Of a stretch of DNA of 64,000 bases, positions 26,195 through 35,666 are shown piece after piece. Source of the stretch: Agromyces laixinhei (GTDB lineage Bacteria; Actinomycetota; Actinomycetes; Actinomycetales; Microbacteriaceae); NCBI RefSeq assembly GCF_006337065.1, contig NZ_CP040872.1:3224001-3288000 (forward strand), in the 5' to 3' direction. The position numbers were made by a program, and so were the translations under genes. The notes beneath the pieces are model-generated. The model was given only the letters and a program-made list of their open reading frames with translations, was not told the DNA's origin and ran no database searches. Numbering within the stretch: position 1 is the stretch's first letter; each line of letters begins with the position of its first letter.

Positions 26195-27448
26195 CTACTG
26201 GCCGCCGGAGCGACGCTTGTTGTACACGTCGAAGGCGACGGCGAGCAGCAGCACGAGACCCTTCACGGCCTGCTGCCACTCGATGCCGATGCCCATGATC
26301 GACATGCCGTTGTTCAGCACACCGATGATCAGACCACCGATGATCGCGCCGCCGATCGTGCCGACGCCGCCCTGCACCGCCGCGCCGCCGATGAATGCCG
26401 CCGAGATCGCCTCGAGCTCGAAGCCGTCACCGGCCTTCGGACCGGCGAGGTTCAGCCGCGCGGTGAAGATGAGGCCGGCGAGCGCTGCCAGCACGCCCAT
26501 GTTGACGAAGAGCCAGAAGTCGAGGCGACGCGTCTTGACGCCCGAGAGCTCGGCCGCGTGGCGGTTGCCGCCGATCGCGTAGATGTGGCGGCCGAACACG
26601 GTGCGGTTCATCACGACGCCGTACACGAGCACGAGCACCGCCAGGATGATGAGCGTGATCGGGATGCCCTTGTACGACGCGAGCGAGTAGGCGAAGAAGC
26701 CGATCGCCGCCGAGACGAGCACGAGCTTCGTGATGAACCACGGCATCGGCTCGACGTCCTGGCCGTACTTCTGGCGACCGCGGCGGCCACGCACCTGCTG
26801 CACGATGAGGATGACGATCGCGAGCGCCCCGATTCCGAGCGTGAGCGGATCGACCTCGAACTCTCCGAAGACGTCGGTGACGAACCCGTTGCCGAGTGCC
26901 CGGTACTCTGCGGGGAACGAGCCGATGTTCGCGTTGCCGAGCACGACGAGCGCAAGGCCGCGGAAGATGAGCATGCCCGCGAGGGTCACGATGAATGACG
27001 GTATGCCGACGAACGCGATCCAGAAGCCCTGCCATACGCCGACGAGTGCGCCGACGCCGAGCGAGAGGATGACCGACAACCACCACGGCAGCCCCATCTG
27101 CACGGCGAAGACACCGGAACAGGCGCCGACGAATGCGGCGACAGAACCGACCGACAGGTCGATGTGGCCGGCGATGATGAGCATCACCATGCCGATCGCC
27201 AGCACGAGGATGTAGCCGTTCTGCACGATGAGGTTCGAGATGTTCTGCGGTCGCAGCAGAATACCGTCGGTGAGGATCGAGAACAGCACGACCACCACGA
27301 GGAGCGCGATGAAGATGCCGTTCCTGCCGAGGTCGGAGAGCATGTGGCTGAGCCGGTCGGTGAACTTGTTCCGCACCGGGTTGACCGTGGCGCCGACGGC
27401 CTGCGAGTCGCCGGAGGGCGGAGTCTGGGTTGGTGTCTGATTCGACAT
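26195..27448 (-). CDS. mmsB: Multiple monosaccharide ABC transporter permease (MmsB/GguB-like)
   Basis: 417-residue membrane permease of the ChvE-MmsA-MmsB importer class, which carries L-arabinose, xylose, galactose and related sugars. It has the AGHIDLSVGSVAAFVGACSG loop, VTLAGMLIFRGLALVVLGN and GRHIYAIGGNRHAAELSGV, all typical of MmsB, and is longer than RbsC-type permeases by an insertion around residues 185-245 (VRGRRGRQKYGQ). It is last in the araD-chvE-mmsA-mmsB order and is followed at once by a strong terminator. It lies 24 bases after the ATPase gene. Confidence 0.93.
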   Translation of the reverse strand: MSNQTPTQTPPSGDSQAVGATVNPVRNKFTDRLSHMLSDLGRNGIFIALLVVVVLFSILTDGILLRPQNISNLIVQNGYILVLAIGMVMLIIAGHIDLSVGSVAAFVGACSGVFAVQMGLPWWLSVILSLGVGALVGVWQGFWIAFVGIPSFIVTLAGMLIFRGLALVVLGNANIGSFPAEYRALGNGFVTDVFGEFEVDPLTLGIGALAIVILIVQQVRGRRGRQKYGQDVEPMPWFITKLVLVSAAIGFFAYSLASYKGIPITLIILAVLVLVYGVVMNRTVFGRHIYAIGGNRHAAELSGVKTRRLDFWLFVNMGVLAALAGLIFTARLNLAGPKAGDGFELEAISAAFIGGAAVQGGVGTIGGAIIGGLIIGVLNNGMSIMGIGIEWQQAVKGLVLLLAVAFDVYNKRRSGGQ

Positions 27449-27472
27449 GGGGTTCTCCTGGTGGTCCGCGCG

Positions 27473-29002
27473 CTAGCGGGGCTTTTCCATGGTCATGAGC
27501 TTGAGCATCGCCTCGGGGGTCGCCTCGGCGATCGGGAGCTCGCCCGTGATGCGGCCCTCGGAGAGCGCGTAGACGCGGTCGCAGATGCCGAGAAGCTCGG
27601 GCAGCTCCGACGAGATCACGATGATGCCCTTGCCCTGTGCTGCGAGGCGATTGATGATCGAGTAGATCTCGTACTTCGCGCCCACGTCGATGCCGCGGGT
27701 GGGTTCGTCGAGGATGAGCACGTCAGGGTCTGCGTAGATCCACTTCGAGAGCACGACCTTCTGCTGGTTGCCGCCCGAGAGCTTGCCGGTCTTCACGAGC
27801 ACGCTCGGCGCCTTGATGTTCATCGACGTGCGGTACTCGTTGGCGACCTTGAACTCCTCGTTGTCGTGCACGAGGCCGAACCTCTCGAGCTTCTTCAGCG
27901 ATGCCATCGAGATATTGCGCTTGATGTCCTCGATGAGGTTCAGCCCGTACGTCTTGCGGTCCTCGGTCGCGTACGCGATGCCGTGATCGATCGCCTCGGC
28001 GACCGTGCGCGTCTTGATCTCGGCGCCGCGAAGGAACACGCGGCCCGAGATCTTCGAACCGTACGACTGCCCGAACAGGCTCATCGCGAACTCCGTGCGC
28101 CCGGCACCCATGAGCCCCGCGATGCCGACGATCTCCCCGGCGCGCACGTTGAGGTTGACCTTGTCGACGACCACTCGCGACGTGTCCTGCGGGTGGTGCG
28201 CTGTCCAGTCCTCGACGCGCAACAGCTCTTCGCCGATGTGGGGCGTGTGGTCGGGGTAGCGATGCTCGAGGTCTCGGCCGACCATGTCCTTGATGATGCG
28301 GTCTTCGGTGACGTCGTTCTTCGCGATCGTCTCGATGGTCTTGCCGTCGCGGATGACCGTGACGGAGTCGGCGACCTTCTTGATCTCGTTGAGCTTGTGG
28401 CTGATGATGATCGACGTGATGCCCTGGCCCTTGAGGTGCAGGATCAGGTCCAGCAGGTGATCGGAGTCCTCGTCGTTGAGGGCGGCCGTCGGCTCGTCGA
28501 GGATCAGCAGCTTCACTTGCTTCGAGAGCGCCTTGGCGATCTCGACGAGCTGCTGCTTGCCGACGCCGATGTCCATGATCTTCGTCGTGGGGTTCTCACG
28601 GAGACCCACGCGGGCGAGCAGCTTGGATGCCTCGAAGTTCGTCTTGTTCCAGTCGATCAGGCCGCCGCGACCCTTCTGCTCATTGTTGAGGAAGATGTTC
28701 TCGGCGATCGAGAGGTACGGGCTCAACGCGAGTTCCTGGTGGATGATGACGATGCCCTTGGCCTCACTGTCGGTGAGGTCGCGGAACTCGACCGTCTCGT
28801 TCTCGAAGACGATATCGCCGTCGTAGGTGCCGTGCGGGTAGACGCCCGAGAGCACCTTCATGAGGGTCGACTTGCCGGCGCCGTTCTCGCCGCAGATCGC
28901 GTGCACCTCACCGCGCTCGACGGTGAGATTGACGTTCGCGAGGGCCTTCACGCCCGGGAACGTCTTCGTGATGCCGCGCATCTCGAGAATGTCAGTGGTC
29001 AT
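27473..29002 (-). CDS. mmsA: Multiple monosaccharide ABC transporter ATP-binding protein (MmsA/GguA-like)
   Basis: 509 residues with two ATP-binding domains. The first has [21 protein letters not shown] and [13 protein letters not shown]. The second has [32 protein letters not shown] and [13 protein letters not shown]. The [11 protein letters not shown] sequence and overall order are characteristic of the sugar ABC ATPase paired with ChvE. It energises uptake of pentoses and hexoses at the inner face of the membrane. It is separated from the binding-protein gene by 136 bases containing a hairpin. Confidence 0.94.
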   Translation of the reverse strand: MTTDILEMRGITKTFPGVKALANVNLTVERGEVHAICGENGAGKSTLMKVLSGVYPHGTYDGDIVFENETVEFRDLTDSEAKGIVIIHQELALSPYLSIAENIFLNNEQKGRGGLIDWNKTNFEASKLLARVGLRENPTTKIMDIGVGKQQLVEIAKALSKQVKLLILDEPTAALNDEDSDHLLDLILHLKGQGITSIIISHKLNEIKKVADSVTVIRDGKTIETIAKNDVTEDRIIKDMVGRDLEHRYPDHTPHIGEELLRVEDWTAHHPQDTSRVVVDKVNLNVRAGEIVGIAGLMGAGRTEFAMSLFGQSYGSKISGRVFLRGAEIKTRTVAEAIDHGIAYATEDRKTYGLNLIEDIKRNISMASLKKLERFGLVHDNEEFKVANEYRTSMNIKAPSVLVKTGKLSGGNQQKVVLSKWIYADPDVLILDEPTRGIDVGAKYEIYSIINRLAAQGKGIIVISSELPELLGICDRVYALSEGRITGELPIAEATPEAMLKLMTMEKPR

Positions 29003-29050
29003 CCTTGCTCCTGCTTCATTGCCGGGTGGGGGCGGCCGGTGACGGATGCC

Positions 29051-29087
29051 CCGGGCCGGGACCTGAGGCGAGAGTACTCCCGCCCGG
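29051..29087 (-). terminator. Possible intercistronic hairpin between binding-protein and mmsA genes
   Basis: CCGGGCCGGGA and TCCCGCCCGG can pair with one bulged base around a 16-base loop. The position matches the hairpin at 3319 in the other CUT2 operon. Very GC-rich surroundings make chance pairing more likely here. Confidence 0.45.
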
Positions 29088-29138
29088 GCCCCGGCACACG
29101 GGACATGGCGTCATCCGGCCGCCGTGAACCGGTAGTGA

Positions 29139-30257
29139 CTAACCGTTGATCTCTTCTTCGGTCCAGTAGCCGCTGTCGACGAGGACCTCGGTGATGTTGT
29201 CCTTGACGACGATCTGCGACTCGAGGAGGTACGACGGCACGACCTTCACACCGTTGTCGTAGTCGGTGGTGTTGTTGACCTCGACCTCTTCGCCGTTCAG
29301 GATCGCGGCCGCCATGTCGACGGCGACCGATGCGAGCTCGCGCGTGTCCTTGAAGATGGTCGCGAACTGCTCACCCGAGTTGATCGCCTTGACGGAGTCG
29401 ATCTCGGCGTCCTGGCCCGAGATGATCGGCCAATCGGCGCCGACGGCGTAGCCGGCGTCGGTGAGCGCCGAGATGATGCCGCGCGAGAGGCCGTCATAGG
29501 GCGAGAGCACGGCGTTCACGGTCGATCCGTCCGAGTAGGTCGACGTCAGCAGGTTCTCCATGCGCTCCTGCGCCACTTCGCCGTCCCAACGGAGGATGGC
29601 GGCCTGCTCGAAGTCGGTCTGACCCGACTTCACGACGAGCGTGCCCTCATCGATGTAGGGCTGCAGGGTGTCGATCGCGCCGTTCCAGAAGAACGTGGCG
29701 TTGTTGTCGTCGGGCGAACCGGCGAACAGCTCGATGTTGAACGGACCGGCCGGGGCGTCAGCGGTCGGCTCCCCCTCGAGATCGGTGAGTCCGAGACCGT
29801 TCAGGAGCGAGGTCGCCTGCTGCACGCCGACGATGTAGTTGTCGAACGACGCGTAGTAGTCGACGTTCTCCGTGTCGCGGATGAGGCGGTCGTAGGCGAT
29901 GACGGGGATGTCGGCGTCGGCCGCGTCCTGCAGCACCTGCGAGAGCGTCGTGCCGTCGATCGAGGCGATGATGAGCGCTTCGGCGCCCTTCGTGATCATG
30001 TTCTCGATCTGCGAGACCTGGGTGGGGATGTCGTCTTCTGCGTACTGCAGGTCGACCTTGAACCCCTGCTCCTCGAGCTGCTCCTTGACGGCGTCGCCGT
30101 CTTGGATCCAGCGCTCCGAGCTCTTGGTCGGCATCGCAACGCCGATGAGGCCGCCCTCGCCGCCGTCGCTTCCGCCGGAGCCCCCCGAACATGCCGCGAG
30201 CGCGAGCATCGAGCCGGCCGCGAGGGTTGCGAGAAGCACCTTCTTCGTGTTCTTCAC
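29139..30257 (-). CDS. chvE: ChvE-like monosaccharide-binding lipoprotein
   Basis: About 372 residues. The signal peptide ends in lipobox LAACSG. The mature protein follows the ChvE pattern: [63 protein letters not shown] and a C-terminal [16 protein letters not shown]. It captures extracellular L-arabinose, galactose or similar sugars for MmsAB. I choose GTG 30257 because AAAGGAAA lies just upstream and the signal peptide then has a normal length. An ATG at 30296, overlapping the araD stop, would add 13 residues and cannot be excluded. Confidence 0.9.
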   Translation of the reverse strand: MKNTKKVLLATLAAGSMLALAACSGGSGGSDGGEGGLIGVAMPTKSSERWIQDGDAVKEQLEEQGFKVDLQYAEDDIPTQVSQIENMITKGAEALIIASIDGTTLSQVLQDAADADIPVIAYDRLIRDTENVDYYASFDNYIVGVQQATSLLNGLGLTDLEGEPTADAPAGPFNIELFAGSPDDNNATFFWNGAIDTLQPYIDEGTLVVKSGQTDFEQAAILRWDGEVAQERMENLLTSTYSDGSTVNAVLSPYDGLSRGIISALTDAGYAVGADWPIISGQDAEIDSVKAINSGEQFATIFKDTRELASVAVDMAAAILNGEEVEVNNTTDYDNGVKVVPSYLLESQIVVKDNITEVLVDSGYWTEEEING

Positions 30258-30292
30258 GGTGTTTCCTTTCACTGTGTCTTTCCTGGTGTCTT

Positions 30293-31018
30293 TCATTGGG
30301 ACGTCATTGTCGTTCGACGGGAGTCCGTTGCCTGCCCGTAGACGTTCTGGTAGCGGTCGTAGAGCCGATCGATCGACTCCTGCGGAATCGGAATCAGCGC
30401 ACCCGCCTCCCGCGCGAGATGCACGGTACGCGCGGCATCCTCGACCATGACGGCGGCCTTGACCGCGTCTTTCGCCGAGGTGCCGATAGTGAACGGACCG
30501 TGGTTCTGCATCAGCACGGCACGGCTCCGATGGTCGGTCAGCGTCTCGACGATGCCGCGACCGATCGAATCGTCGCCGATGATCGCGAACGGACCGACCG
30601 GGATCGGGCCGCCGAACTCATCGGCCATGGCTGTGGTCACGCACGGGATCTCTTCGCCGCACGTGGCCCACGCCGTGGCGTACGTCGAGTGCGTGTGCAC
30701 CACCCCGCCCACGTCGGGCATGTTGCGGTAGACGTAGGCATGTGCCGCGGTATCGGATGACGGACTGCGCTCGGCGCCCGGAGTACCCTCGATCACGTTG
30801 CCGTCGAGGTCGCAGAGGATCATGTTCTCTGGAGCGAGGTCCTCGTACGGAACGCCCGAGGGCTTGATGACGAACAGGTCCGCGCCGGGCACGCGGCCCG
30901 AGACGTTGCCACCCGTCCACACGACCAGGCCGTAGCGCGACAGCTCGCCATGCAGCCGGGCGACGTCGGCACGCACCCTCGCGATGGCGACCTCGATCTG
31001 CGGTCCGTAGGTGATCAT
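30293..31018 (-). CDS. araD: L-ribulose-5-phosphate 4-epimerase
   Basis: 241-residue class II aldolase-type epimerase that converts L-ribulose-5-phosphate to D-xylulose-5-phosphate, the last step of L-arabinose catabolism. It contains [26 protein letters not shown], the zinc-binding [12 protein letters not shown] pair of His and [12 protein letters not shown]. Length is normal for AraD. It is first in the operon with the ChvE-type importer. No araA or araB is visible within the window, so the isomerase and kinase must be elsewhere. An operator of the TGTGAC-GTCACA type lies about 135 bases upstream. Confidence 0.94.
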   Translation of the reverse strand: MITYGPQIEVAIARVRADVARLHGELSRYGLVVWTGGNVSGRVPGADLFVIKPSGVPYEDLAPENMILCDLDGNVIEGTPGAERSPSSDTAAHAYVYRNMPDVGGVVHTHSTYATAWATCGEEIPCVTTAMADEFGGPIPVGPFAIIGDDSIGRGIVETLTDHRSRAVLMQNHGPFTIGTSAKDAVKAAVMVEDAARTVHLAREAGALIPIPQESIDRLYDRYQNVYGQATDSRRTTMTSQ

Positions 31019-31150
31019 GCTCGCCCCGCCACCATCGTGGGTTCGTCGGCCGACTGCGCGAACGCATCGTTTCGCGTCGTCGGTGCGGCGGAGCGGTACA
31101 CGGGTGACTCCTTCGTCAGGATGGTGTGGCGTGCCGAGATCCCGGAGTGA

Positions 31151-31164
31151 TGTGACCGTTCACA
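31151..31164 (+). promoter_or_regulatory. Operator-like palindrome upstream of araD (TGTGACCGTTCACA)
   Basis: Near-palindrome sharing the TGTGAC...TCACA arms with three sites upstream of the neighbouring LacI gene (32348-32427). It lies in the 281-bp gap between the LacI stop and the araD start, where the operon promoter should be. Confidence 0.65.
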
Positions 31165-31299
31165 TGGCGCTGATCATGTTAGCCCCATGACGCAGATTCC
31201 TGTCAAGATCGGCAGGTCACGGAATCGTAACGACGGGAGATGACGGCGCGGCTCGGGCGGGATGGCGGCCCGGTTCCGCCGGAACACCGCGCTGGTCGG

Positions 31300-32337
31300 T
31301 CAGAACGCGGGCCGTCCGGTCGAGTCCCGCACGATCAGCTCGGGCGTGATCGTTTCGAGAGCTTGCGCCGCTTCCGGGTCGCGATCACCGAGCAACCGGG
31401 CGACGCAGCGACGTCCGAGCTCGGCGAAGTCCTGCCGAACGGTCGTCAGCGGCGGCCAGACGTGTGCCGCCTCGGGAATGTCATCGAAGCCGACGATCGA
31501 GACGTCCCCCGGAATGTCGAGACCCGCATCGCGCACGGCGTGCATGAGCCCGATCGCCATCTGGTCGTTCGACGCGAAGATCGCGGTGAAGTCACGCACC
31601 GTGAGCAGTTCGCGCCCAGCGTGGTAGCCGAAGTCCGCGGTCCAGTCGCCGAGGATCGGCGCGGTCGTCGCCACGTCCTGGGCGCTCATCTCTTCGAGGA
31701 ACCCGCGCATCCTCGCCTCCGCCTCGATCCAGTCCTGCGGTCCTGCGAGATGGTAGATGTTTCGGTGGCCGAGTGAGATGAGGTGCCGGGTGGCCAGGCG
31801 CGCCCCCGCGATCTGATCGACCGAGAGGGTTCGCCCGGCCTCATGCCCGGCCGCCTGCATGGTCACGTACGGCACATCGATCGAGAGTTCGGAGAGCGTC
31901 TCGAAGACGCGTACCTGCGGCGCGATCACGACCAGCCCCTCGATGCCCTGGGCCGCGAGATGCGCGAGCCCGTCGGCGATCGAAGCAGCATCCGACGCCT
32001 CGATGTTCGCCGTCGTCACCCAGTAGCCGGCGACGCGGGCCGCCGCCTCGACCGCGGCGATGGTCGACGCCGCGCCGTACTGCGTGCTCGAGGCCGAGAG
32101 AACCCCGATCGTCCTCGAGCGGCTCGTGACGAGGGCCCGGGCCGCTCGGTTCGGCTTGTACTGCAGCTCGGCCATGACATCGAGCACGCGCTGCTTGGTC
32201 TCGGGGCGAATGCTGTGGTGGTGGTTGAGCACGCGCGAGACCGTCTGGTGCGACACGCCGGCCAGGCGCGCGACATCGCGGATGCTCGGTGCACGCCCGC
32301 GCTGCGCCTGCTCTTCGGACACTTCGGCCTCGATCAT
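31300..32337 (-). CDS. LacI-family transcriptional regulator of the araD-chvE-mmsAB operon
   Basis: 345 residues from ATG 32337 (MIEAEVSEEQAQRGR). A longer frame to 32511 would run through the operator array and is rejected. The DNA-binding domain reads SIRDVARLAGVSHQTVSRVLNHH with hinge RAARALVTSR. The ligand domain contains AIFASNDQMAIGLMHAVRDAG and VSIVGFDDIPEAAHVWPPL. It lies upstream of araD on the same strand. Three TGTGAC-type palindromes before its own start and one before araD argue that it represses itself and the operon, with L-arabinose or a derivative as probable inducer. Confidence 0.93.
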   Translation of the reverse strand: MIEAEVSEEQAQRGRAPSIRDVARLAGVSHQTVSRVLNHHHSIRPETKQRVLDVMAELQYKPNRAARALVTSRSRTIGVLSASSTQYGAASTIAAVEAAARVAGYWVTTANIEASDAASIADGLAHLAAQGIEGLVVIAPQVRVFETLSELSIDVPYVTMQAAGHEAGRTLSVDQIAGARLATRHLISLGHRNIYHLAGPQDWIEAEARMRGFLEEMSAQDVATTAPILGDWTADFGYHAGRELLTVRDFTAIFASNDQMAIGLMHAVRDAGLDIPGDVSIVGFDDIPEAAHVWPPLTTVRQDFAELGRRCVARLLGDRDPEAAQALETITPELIVRDSTGRPAF

Positions 32338-32347
32338 GTTCTCGGCA

Positions 32348-32427
32348 TGTGTACGGTCACACGCGCCCGCGCCTCCATTATGCACATGCCGGCGCGGAAT
32401 GTGACGGTCACATGTGTGACGGTCACA
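32348..32427 (+). promoter_or_regulatory. Three-operator array upstream of the LacI gene
   Basis: TGTGTACGGTCACA at 32348-32361, then two perfect TGTGACGGTCACA copies at 32400-32412 and 32415-32427, only 15 bases apart. The array fills the divergent gap before the LacI start and probably mediates autoregulation. The close spacing suggests cooperative binding on adjacent helical faces. Confidence 0.75.
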
Positions 32428-32546
32428 TCGCGGTTCGGCCGCTGCGAACCGGAACGATCGTCCTCTGCGAGGGGCTGGGATACGGAAGTGGCGGTATCGT
32501 GCTGCAAGCACCGGATCGGTGCGTACGCCGAGCCTCGAGGACCGAA

Positions 32547-33149
32547 GTGGCCGACTTCATGCGATACCTCCCGCTCGGTCAGCGCGACCGCGGGCCTGAG
32601 CTCGACGTGTCGTCCGACTGCCGTGACGAGGTCGCCGACGTGATCGATCGCACCGCAGTGGCGCTCGACGCCGCAGAAGTCGACGACGCGGCCGCTGTCC
32701 GCCTCGCGGACCGGTTCCTCAGCGGCACAGGCACCCGGCGTCACCCCGTACCGGAGCACGCCGATTCCCCCGCAGCGGCCGCCTCGGCATCACCGGATGC
32801 ACCCGCATCGCCGTCCGACCGCCTGCGCGCCTACGCCGTGGCGATCCGACTCGGCCGCCCCGCGCCGGTAAGCCTGCTCGCACGTGCCGTGGCGGGGTAC
32901 CTTCTGCTGGCACGCGAGGTCGACGCCGCCCCCGCCCTTCCCGATCGCACGAGCGGCGCGGTGGCGCTCTACCTCGCGGCGAAGGCTCCAGCCCCGATCC
33001 GGGCGGTCATCTCGGGTCACGCGCTGCGCGCACTCGATGCCGAGTGGGACTTCGGGCGCGGTCCTGTGCTCGAGCAGCAGGCGATTCCGATGCTCGAGTT
33101 CCTCCTCGGCCGCGGCATCGAGGCGCCGGTCGCCCATCACCCGCGGTGA
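32547..33149 (+). CDS. Hypothetical protein, Ala/Arg-rich
   Basis: 200 residues from GTG 32547 (VADFMRYLPLGQRD); ATG 32559 is an alternative. There is a short N-terminal region with VADVIDRTAVALDAAEVDDAAAV, a Pro/Ala/Ser-rich linker (SPAAAASASPDAPASPS) and a helical C-terminal region (LLARAVAGYLLLAREVDAAP). No signal peptide, membrane segment or motif that I recognise. It is divergent from the LacI gene and convergent with an MFS gene. It could be a real cytosolic protein of unknown role; the biased composition keeps confidence low. Confidence 0.45.
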   Translation: MADFMRYLPLGQRDRGPELDVSSDCRDEVADVIDRTAVALDAAEVDDAAAVRLADRFLSGTGTRRHPVPEHADSPAAAASASPDAPASPSDRLRAYAVAIRLGRPAPVSLLARAVAGYLLLAREVDAAPALPDRTSGAVALYLAAKAPAPIRAVISGHALRALDAEWDFGRGPVLEQQAIPMLEFLLGRGIEAPVAHHPR

Positions 33150-33235
33150 CCCGCCCGAGCTGACCCCGCCTACGGCAATTCTGCCGATGGTGCAGCGCCC
33201 GGCAAGCGAGCCATTGGGCATCCATCAGTTGCAGG

Positions 33236-34711
33236 TCAGCCGCGGCTGCCGACCGGCCGCACGCGAGCCGCGAGCAGCACCGCGACGAGCGCGATCGCAA
33301 CCGTGACGGCGAAGTCCGCCGCGAACATGCCGGTGCCCAGCGCGGTCGAGACGAGGGCCGTGACGGCGAGCGCGATGGCCGCGCCGAGCGATTCGGCGAT
33401 GGTGAGGGCGGCGCTGTTGAAGCCCTGTGCAGACACCGGCGAGAGCGAGAGCACCGCGACCGAGAAGCGGGGGTACATGAAACCCATGGCCCCGCCCGCC
33501 AGCGTCCACGCCACGAAGGCGATCGCCGGAGCGAGCGTGAACAGCGCGACGACGAAGACGATCGTGAGCGCGATCACGAGCGCGGTCGTGCCGATCACGA
33601 TGACCCGCGTGTTCGACACCCGCTCGACGAGTCGGCCCTGCAACCACGACGCCGCGGCCCACGAGACGCCGGCGCCGGTCAGCACCGCACCGGCGAGGCT
33701 CGGCGAGAAGTCGTAGCGCTCGATGAAGAGGTAGGGCAGGTAGATCTCGCTGCCGAAGAAGGCGCCCGCGACGATGAGCTTCAGCATGACCGTCGCCGGC
33801 ATGCCGCGAGCGACGCGGAAGGCGCCCCTCGGCAGCAGCGGCCGGGCCGCCCAGGCCGCGAGCGCGATCGCCGCGACGGCGACGACCCAGCGCCAGGGGT
33901 CGTCGAGTTCCTTCGAGAGCGAGACCGAGAGCGCGGCGGTTGCCGTGAGGGTCGACCAGCCCACGCGGCTGATGCTCCACTGCACCGCGGGGTCGCCGCG
34001 CACCTGCTCGCGCACGCGCAGCACGGGCGGCAGCATCATCGCCGCGGCCGGCACCACGAGCACGATCACGCCGAGGAACACCCAGTGCCAGCTCAGCGCC
34101 TCGGCCACCATTCCCGCGAGCGCGGGGCCGACGATCGACGGGATCACCCACGCCGCGGCGAAGCCCGCGAACACGCGGGCTCGCAGCCGCTCGGGATAGA
34201 CCCGGCCCACGATGACGTAGAGCGGCACGATGACCGCGGCGCCCGAGAGTCCGTGCAGGAATCGGCCGACGATGAACACCTCCATGTTCACCGCGGTGCC
34301 GGCGATCACGAGCCCGACGACGAAAAGCGCCGCCGAGACCAGCAGCGATGGGATCGGCCCGGAACGGTCGGTCCAGTTGCCCGCGATGACCATGCCGATG
34401 ATGCCTGCGGCGAGCGGCACGGCGAAGGCGAGCGCGAAGAGCGCCGCACCGTCGAGCTGCTCGGCCACGAGCGGCATGATCGTCGTGACGGCCATCGCCT
34501 CGAACGCCGCGAGGAAGATCAGCGAGAACATGCCGATCGAGAGCCAGCGATAGGGCATCGACAACGGCCCCGGCGCCGGCCTCAGCGTCGGCCCCGACGC
34601 CGGCGTCGACGTCGGCGCAGCGGATGCTTCGGCTGCCGGCGTGCTCGCGCCGGCAGCGCCGCTCGCCGCCTCGTGGTCGGTCGCCGGCGTCGGAACAGAG
34701 GGGTCGGTCAC
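33236..34711 (-). CDS. Major facilitator superfamily transporter
   Basis: 491 residues beginning at GTG 34711. A 50-residue disordered Ala/Pro/Thr-rich N-terminus (SAAPTSTPASGPTLRP) leads into 12 or more membrane segments. MFS signatures include GNWTDRSGPIPSLLVSA, a variant of motif A, and FLHGLSGAAVIVPLYVIVGRV in the fifth segment. The fold suggests a proton-coupled drug or metabolite exporter of the DHA type, but the substrate is unknown. It stands alone, convergent with the hypothetical gene at 32547. Confidence 0.88.
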   Translation of the reverse strand: MTDPSVPTPATDHEAASGAAGASTPAAEASAAPTSTPASGPTLRPAPGPLSMPYRWLSIGMFSLIFLAAFEAMAVTTIMPLVAEQLDGAALFALAFAVPLAAGIIGMVIAGNWTDRSGPIPSLLVSAALFVVGLVIAGTAVNMEVFIVGRFLHGLSGAAVIVPLYVIVGRVYPERLRARVFAGFAAAWVIPSIVGPALAGMVAEALSWHWVFLGVIVLVVPAAAMMLPPVLRVREQVRGDPAVQWSISRVGWSTLTATAALSVSLSKELDDPWRWVVAVAAIALAAWAARPLLPRGAFRVARGMPATVMLKLIVAGAFFGSEIYLPYLFIERYDFSPSLAGAVLTGAGVSWAAASWLQGRLVERVSNTRVIVIGTTALVIALTIVFVVALFTLAPAIAFVAWTLAGGAMGFMYPRFSVAVLSLSPVSAQGFNSAALTIAESLGAAIALAVTALVSTALGTGMFAADFAVTVAIALVAVLLAARVRPVGSRG

Positions 34712-34772
34712 TCTGCCGAGCCTACGACCTCAAGTGCGCTTGACCTCAAGCGGATCGGGGCGCCGCCGCGCC

Positions 34773-35603
34773 TCAGAACTCCTCGTGCGTGTCGGGGTCG
34801 CCGCCCCAGATGCGCCCTCGCGACAACGCGGAGATGGCATCGACCTCTTCGGTCGTGAGCGCGAACCCGAAGACGTCGAGGTTCTCGCGCCGGCGCGCGG
34901 CATCCGACGACTTCGGAATCGGCACCGCCTCGAGCTCGACGTGCCAGCGCAGCACCGTCTGTGCCGGGGAGACGCCGTGGGCGGCCGCGATCTCGGTGAT
35001 GACCGGCTCCTGCAGCAGTTCGGTGCGCTTGGCGAGCGGACTCCAGCTCACGGTGCGGATGTCGTGTTCGTCGTGGAAGGCACGCAGTTCCGCTTGCGGG
35101 AAGTACGGGTGCAGCTCGACCTGGTTGACGACGGGCACGATGCCCGTGCTGTCGATGAGCCGGGTGAGCATCTCGGGCGTGAAGTTCGAGACGCCGATCG
35201 AGCGCACGAGGCCCTTCTCGCGAAGCGAGATCATCGCCCGCCAGCTGTCGAGGTACTTGCCGAGGCGCGGAAGCGGCCAGTGGATGAGGTACAGATCGAC
35301 CCAGTCGAGATCGAGTCGCGATCGCGACTGCTCGAAGCTCGCGATCGTCTCGTCGAAGCCGTGGTGCTTGCCCGGCAGTTTGGTGGCGATCACGAGATCG
35401 CTGCGATCGACGTCGGTGCGGCGGACCGCCTCGCCCACGGCCTCTTCGTTGCCGTAGTTGAAGGCGGTGTCGATGAGGCGATAGCCGTCGGCGATGCTCG
35501 CGGTGATCGCGTCGATGCCCACCTGGTCGTCGAGTCCATACGTGCCGAGCCCGACCGCCGGAATCGAGTTGCCGTCGCGGAGGGAGTACGAAGGAGCGAT
35601 CAT
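34773..35603 (-). CDS. Aldo/keto reductase (2,5-diketo-D-gluconate reductase-like)
   Basis: 276-residue cytosolic NADPH-dependent oxidoreductase of the AKR5-type family. It shows the N-terminal IPAVGLGTYGLDD, the catalytic DTAFNYGNEEAVGEAV with its Tyr, the ATKLPGKHHG lysine strand, the HWPLPR histidine segment and a C-terminal cofactor loop IPKSSDAARRRENLDVF. I start it at ATG 35603 (MIAPSYSL), seven bases after GAGGA; the frame extends six residues further without a better site. The physiological substrate is unknown. Confidence 0.93.
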   Translation of the reverse strand: MIAPSYSLRDGNSIPAVGLGTYGLDDQVGIDAITASIADGYRLIDTAFNYGNEEAVGEAVRRTDVDRSDLVIATKLPGKHHGFDETIASFEQSRSRLDLDWVDLYLIHWPLPRLGKYLDSWRAMISLREKGLVRSIGVSNFTPEMLTRLIDSTGIVPVVNQVELHPYFPQAELRAFHDEHDIRTVSWSPLAKRTELLQEPVITEIAAAHGVSPAQTVLRWHVELEAVPIPKSSDAARRRENLDVFGFALTTEEVDAISALSRGRIWGGDPDTHEEF

Positions 35604-35666
35604 CTGTCCATCCTCACGCACGCGAGCACCGGATGCCAGATGCGACGCCCCGGCGAATCGACGAAC

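Noticed and set aside
31177..31190. TGTTAGCCCCATGA as another member of the TGTTAGCGC operator family upstream of araD
   Set aside because: Only the first seven bases match and the right arm is absent; the TGTGACCGTTCACA site is a better candidate there.
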